From Flavobacteriales bacterium UBA720 (GTDB lineage: Bacteria; Bacteroidota; Bacteroidia; Flavobacteriales; Weeksellaceae), in NCBI GenBank assembly GCA_002297505.1, contig DBLQ01000019.1, positions 1 to 18,614 of the forward strand: a DNA stretch of 18,614 bases, read 5' to 3'. The notes below the pieces were generated by a model, which worked only from the letters and a program-made list of their open reading frames with translations, did not search any database and had not been told where the DNA came from. A program made the position numbers and the translations under genes. Below are positions 15,384 through 18,614 of this stretch, piece by piece (within the stretch, counting starts at the first letter, position 1; each line of letters begins with the position of its first letter).

Positions 15384-15403
15384 TGATAAAAAAATAACAC
15401 TCA

Positions 15404-16825
15404 ATGAACATTATAAAAAAAATAAAAGAGATTGTAGTTTCCACAGCAGTCGTGGCAAGTGCGGTTTCCTGTATGCCAAAATTAGCTTTGAACAAAGTTA
15501 CGCCGGAGGTGCCGGAAACTTTTCAATACACGGCAACAGCCGACACTGCCAGCGTCGCCAACCTGGAATGGCGACAGTTTTTCAATGACCCGATTTTGCA
15601 AGGCTTGATTGAAAAGGGCATCAAAAATAATTATAACTTGCAGATTGCCTTGAAACAGGTTGAATCTTCACATGAAAGATTGAAACAAGCGAAGTATATG
15701 CAATATCCTGAGGTTGGATTTGGCGTTGCGGCTCAGATTACCAAACCTTCTGAGAATAGTCTGAACGGACAAAGCATCAACCTGTTCCTTGGAAAAAGTT
15801 ACGTTGAAGATTACAATGCAGCGTTCAATCTGTCTTGGGAAGCAGACATTTGGGGGAAGATCAAGAATCAGCAGGAAGTTTCGAAAATGCAATATCTGCA
15901 AACCTATGAAGCGACCAAAGCAATTCAAACACAGGTGGTCGCTGCGATTGCGCAAGGTTATTACAATTTGCTAATGCTGGACAAGCAATTAGAAATTGCA
16001 AAATCGAATCTTGAACTGAGCAAAAATACACTTAACATCACAGAAAAAATCTGGCAAAGCGGCGATGCAACCTCTTTAGGCGTTCAGCAATCCAAAGCAC
16101 AAAAGGAATATACAGAACTCCTGATTACGCAACTGGAACAAAATATTAAAATCCAGGAAAATGCTCTGAGTATTTTGGTAGGCGAAAATCCGACTAAAAT
16201 CAACAGAACGATTGAGATGTCTGACACATCGTTACCTCAGAATTTCTCTGCCGGATTGCCTGCAGCAATGGTAAGCCGCCGTCCGGATGTTCGTCAGCAG
16301 GAATTGGTTTTGTTAGAATCCAATGCTTTGATCGGCATTGCCCAGGCGAATATGTATCCTTCTTTGAAAATCACTGCTAATGGCGGTGTGAATTCTTTCA
16401 GGTTTGATAACTGGTTTCAGATTCCGGCTTCGTTGTTTGGTTCTGCTTTAGGAGGAATCACGCAACCGGTTTTTCAGAAAAGACAATTGAAAACCAACCT
16501 GAATGTAGCAAAAATCCAAAGAGAGAAAAATGTTCTGGCCTTCCGTCAATCTGTTCTGAATGCCGTTGGCGAAGTTTCAGATGCATTGGTTTCCAACGAG
16601 AGCCTGAAAGTTCAGGAACAGAAAGCTGCAGAGCAGGTTACGACCTTGAAATCCGGAATCCAAAGTGCTGAAAAACTTTATAAAAGCGGATTGGTCAATT
16701 ACCTGGAAGTGATCACAGCTCAAGGCAATTCTCTACAAGCAGAACTGAATCTGGCCTCCATCAAAAGACAAAGACTCAGCAGCATTGTAGATCTTTACCG
16801 CGCGCTCGGAGGCGGATGGAAATAA
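15404..16825 (+). CDS. Outer-membrane efflux factor lipoprotein (TolC/OprM, NodT family)
   Basis: A 473-residue outer-membrane channel subunit. The lipobox AVSC gives acylated C23. Two OEP repeats form the trimeric alpha-barrel. The first includes NYNLQIALKQVESSHERLKQAKYMQYPEVG split over helix and strand, plus FNLSWEADIWGKI. The second includes SRRPDVRQQELVLLESNALIGIA and SALGGITQPVFQK. These are hallmark segments of the NodT subgroup. Length is typical. It is the last gene of the operon and is followed by a strong terminator. With the adaptor and permease it completes an envelope-spanning tripartite pump, so the pump does not need an outside channel. Confidence 0.95.
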   Translation: MNIIKKIKEIVVSTAVVASAVSCMPKLALNKVTPEVPETFQYTATADTASVANLEWRQFFNDPILQGLIEKGIKNNYNLQIALKQVESSHERLKQAKYMQYPEVGFGVAAQITKPSENSLNGQSINLFLGKSYVEDYNAAFNLSWEADIWGKIKNQQEVSKMQYLQTYEATKAIQTQVVAAIAQGYYNLLMLDKQLEIAKSNLELSKNTLNITEKIWQSGDATSLGVQQSKAQKEYTELLITQLEQNIKIQENALSILVGENPTKINRTIEMSDTSLPQNFSAGLPAAMVSRRPDVRQQELVLLESNALIGIAQANMYPSLKITANGGVNSFRFDNWFQIPASLFGSALGGITQPVFQKRQLKTNLNVAKIQREKNVLAFRQSVLNAVGEVSDALVSNESLKVQEQKAAEQVTTLKSGIQSAEKLYKSGLVNYLEVITAQGNSLQAELNLASIKRQRLSSIVDLYRALGGGWK

Positions 16826-16849
16826 GTCTATATTTAAATTAAATTGTTG

Positions 16850-16881
16850 AAATGCAGTTCCTAACGGGCTGCATTTTTTTT
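16850..16881 (+). terminator. Intrinsic terminator of the efflux operon
   Basis: AAATGCAG (16850-16857) pairs with CTGCATTT (16869-16876). Inner T-G, T-G and C-G pairs extend the stem to 11 bp around the loop CTAAC. A run of eight T (16874-16881) follows. It lies 25 bp after the channel-gene stop codon. Confidence 0.9.
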
Positions 16882-16976
16882 GGATTTATAAAATTAGCAG
16901 ATTATGTATCAATATTATTTATTAACTTTAAAAATTATTCGTGCATCAAAAATTATTTTCATCAGAAAAACAGCCT

Positions 16977-17456
16977 ATGAAAACACTTCTACTGATTAGA
17001 CATTCCAAGAGCGACTGGCCGGAAGAAATGGAGGATTTTGACCGTCCGCTCACGGAATTGGGCCGAACCAATGCGCCCAAAATGGCACAACTCCTGCTGA
17101 ATAAGGATGTGAGGATAGACCGCTTTGTCTCCAGTCCCGCCGTGCGCGCCCGGGAAACCTGCGAACTGTTTTCCAAAGTTTTCGGTAAGGATTTTACCAC
17201 TCAGGAAAAACTGTACCGCCCTTCGGAAGATCATTTTCTGTCCGTGATCTTTGACACGGAAAATCAGGTGAACAGTCTTGCGCTTTTTTCTCACAACAAC
17301 GGCATCTCCAATTTTGCCAATTCGCTCACGGATGAGATTGTCAATCTTCCCACTTCCGGAGTAGTGGCCTACGAGATAGATTGTGACAGCTGGAGCGATT
17401 TTGAGATGGCCAAAAAGAAGTTTCTCTTTTTCTATTCCCCGAAAAATCTGTCCTGA
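16977..17456 (+). CDS. SixA-like histidine phosphatase family protein
   Basis: A 159-residue cytoplasmic phosphatase of the histidine-phosphatase (phosphoglycerate-mutase-like) superfamily, close in size to SixA. The phospho-accepting His is H9 in LIRHSKS. R57 in SSPAVRARETCE and H106 in FSHNNGIS complete the catalytic pocket, while the usual RHG is RHS here, as in many SixA-type proteins. The ATG at 16977 gives MKTLLLIRHSKS; an in-frame GTG at 16941 would add 12 residues before a motif that normally sits at the very N-terminus. SixA in E. coli dephosphorylates a phosphohistidine protein, but the substrate here is unknown. It lies after the efflux terminator, so it has its own promoter. TAACTTTA at 16923 is a partial -7 match. 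Confidence 0.88.
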   Translation: MKTLLLIRHSKSDWPEEMEDFDRPLTELGRTNAPKMAQLLLNKDVRIDRFVSSPAVRARETCELFSKVFGKDFTTQEKLYRPSEDHFLSVIFDTENQVNSLALFSHNNGISNFANSLTDEIVNLPTSGVVAYEIDCDSWSDFEMAKKKFLFFYSPKNLS

Positions 17457-17516
17457 CGGGCATCATAAACTTTAGCCAAAACGACATTGCAATTTTAAGG
17501 ATTGAAGCTTTTTATA

Positions 17517-17524
17517 TATTTTTG
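17517..17524 (+). promoter_or_regulatory. Candidate -7 element of the glycosyltransferase gene
   Basis: TATTTTTG matches TAnnTTTG exactly, 39 bp before the start codon. Upstream TTG triplets are at 12 and 27 bp, both outside the usual spacing, so support is limited. Confidence 0.3.
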
Positions 17525-17563
17525 AAAATTGTTAGCCCAAGTATTCATTAATCCTTTATCGCA

Positions 17564-18559
17564 TTGACTTCAATCTCTATCATCATCGCCATTTTCAACA
17601 GAAAGGACGAGCTTTTCGAACTCCTCAATTCCTTGTCCCGCCAGAGCGATAAAGATTTTGAAGTGATTGTGGTAGATGATGGTTCCAAGATGGCGCTGCT
17701 TCCCACCGTAGAACTGTTCCGCGAGTCGTTGGATATCCAGTTCTTCCGCAAAGAAAATTCGGGACCGGGCTTGTCCAGGAATTATGGCGCGAGACGAGCC
17801 AAAAATGATTGGCTGGTCTTTGTAGATTCTGATGTCATCGTGGAAACCGATTATATTGAAAACATCAAAAAAAATCTGGCCAATGATCCTGCCGATGCCT
17901 TCGGAGGTGCCGATAAAGCACATAAAGGTTTCAACCTGATGCAGAAAGCCATCTCCTACTCCATGACGTCGGTTTTTACCACGGGCGGCATCCGCGGCAG
18001 TAAGAATGCTGTCACCAGATTCCAGCCGCGGAGTTTTAATATGGGCGTGAACAAGGAGATTTTCCTCAAAATCGGCGGCTTCTCCGAAATGCGCATTGGC
18101 GAAGATCCGGATTTGTCTATGACACTGTGGGAAAATAGCTACACCACTAAGTTCTATGACGATATTGGCGTCTATCATAAAAGAAGGACAGACTTCGGCA
18201 AGTTTTCCAAGCAAGTGTATCAGTTCGGCTGTGCACGCCCGATTCTGAACCAGCGGCATCCCAAATATGTGAAGCCAACATTTTGGTTTCCGAGTATTTT
18301 CCTGGTAGGTTACATCATTGGCATTATCCATTATTTCGTGTGGGACAATGGTTTGATTATGGCGCTATACGGACTTTACACGCTGATGGTCTTCGTACAC
18401 GCACTCATCGTGACGCGTAACATCAGCATTGCTTCCATGGCGATCATCTCCACCTATATCCAGATGTTTTCTTACGGCTACGGATTCTTAAAATCCTGGT
18501 TCAAACTCAACATCCTGAAACAGACGCCGCGCGAAGCTTTTCCCACGCATTTCCATTAG
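17564..18559 (+). CDS. Membrane-associated family 2 glycosyltransferase (TTG start)
   Basis: A 331-residue GT-A enzyme. The nucleotide-binding strand SIIIAIFNRKDEL is at residues 4-16, D38/D39 are in VIVVDDGS, and the DxD-type metal and sugar-nucleotide motif is D88-S89-D90 in VFVDSDV. GEDPDLSMTLW and YHKRR are further GT2 landmarks. The C-terminal 85 residues hold about three membrane segments (WFPSIFLVGYIIGIIHYF, LIMALYGLYTLMVFVHALIV and SIASMAIISTYIQMFSYGYG), so the catalytic domain faces the cytoplasm at the membrane. An in-frame stop at 17549 lies 15 bases upstream, and no ATG or GTG precedes the essential first strand. TTG at 17564 is therefore the likely start. It probably adds a sugar to a lipid carrier or envelope glycan; donor and acceptor are unknown. 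No other polysaccharide gene is in view. Confidence 0.87.
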   Translation: MTSISIIIAIFNRKDELFELLNSLSRQSDKDFEVIVVDDGSKMALLPTVELFRESLDIQFFRKENSGPGLSRNYGARRAKNDWLVFVDSDVIVETDYIENIKKNLANDPADAFGGADKAHKGFNLMQKAISYSMTSVFTTGGIRGSKNAVTRFQPRSFNMGVNKEIFLKIGGFSEMRIGEDPDLSMTLWENSYTTKFYDDIGVYHKRRTDFGKFSKQVYQFGCARPILNQRHPKYVKPTFWFPSIFLVGYIIGIIHYFVWDNGLIMALYGLYTLMVFVHALIVTRNISIASMAIISTYIQMFSYGYGFLKSWFKLNILKQTPREAFPTHFH

Positions 18560-18566
18560 AACCAAA

Positions 18567-18594
18567 AAAAGCTTCATAAAAATATGAAGCTTTT
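18567..18594. terminator. Intrinsic terminator after the glycosyltransferase gene
   Basis: AAAAGCTTCAT (18567-18577) pairs perfectly with ATGAAGCTTTT (18584-18594) around a six-base A/T loop. A-rich and T-rich ends would let it work in both directions. Confidence 0.85.
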
Positions 18595-18614
18595 CGAAAA
18601 TAATATATAACCTT

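Noticed and set aside
17570..18331. 253-codon open frame antisense to the glycosyltransferase
   Set aside because: The sense gene has clear GT2 motifs and the antisense product is unlike any family I know.

Overview
The window reads as a chromosomal segment from a flavobacterium, most likely Chryseobacterium or a close relative in the Weeksellaceae. The grounds are the protein families (CarboxypepD_reg-type outer-membrane beta-barrel receptor, DUF6702, HupE/UreJ_2, NodT-type efflux lipoprotein), the near absence of Shine-Dalgarno sequences, and several candidate promoters with the Bacteroidota -7 element TAnnTTTG. The genus is inferred from remembered family features, not from a database match.

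Layout. Positions 1-357 hold a degenerate tandem array of 46-53 bp units with no gene. On the minus strand at 517-2491 lies a two-component system: a sensor kinase followed by an OmpR-type regulator, overlapping by 11 bp. Divergent from it, 2606-4957 encodes an outer-membrane beta-barrel receptor. The 114-bp divergent gap contains three ATTAAC repeats at exact 11-bp spacing, the usual geometry of an OmpR-family binding site. A simple-sequence tract and a strong two-way terminator separate the receptor from a convergent exported M1 metallopeptidase (5112-7484), a HupE/UreJ-like membrane protein (7590-8168) and a divergent DUF6702 protein (8229-8735). A monocistronic alpha/beta hydrolase of the cofactor-free haloperoxidase/esterase type follows (8911-9732).

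The second half is a multidrug-efflux locus. It has a TetR-family repressor (9910-10506), then adaptor lipoprotein (10801-11961), RND permease (12090-15260) and outer-membrane factor lipoprotein (15404-16825), ending in a clear terminator. Four copies of a TAACA-N-TGTTA palindrome occur, one directly after the -7 element of tetR and three in the 294-bp gap before the adaptor. This strongly suggests that the repressor controls both itself and the pump. Both gaps inside the efflux operon are unusually long and filled with different interspersed palindromic repeats. The window closes with a SixA-like histidine phosphatase, a family 2 glycosyltransferase that must start at TTG, and a terminator.

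No wholly new system is evident. The least explained items are the tandem array, the two inferred regulatory-site sets (11-bp direct repeats; the TetR palindrome with a possible third half-site), the M1/HupE/DUF6702 neighbourhood, and the repeats between efflux genes.
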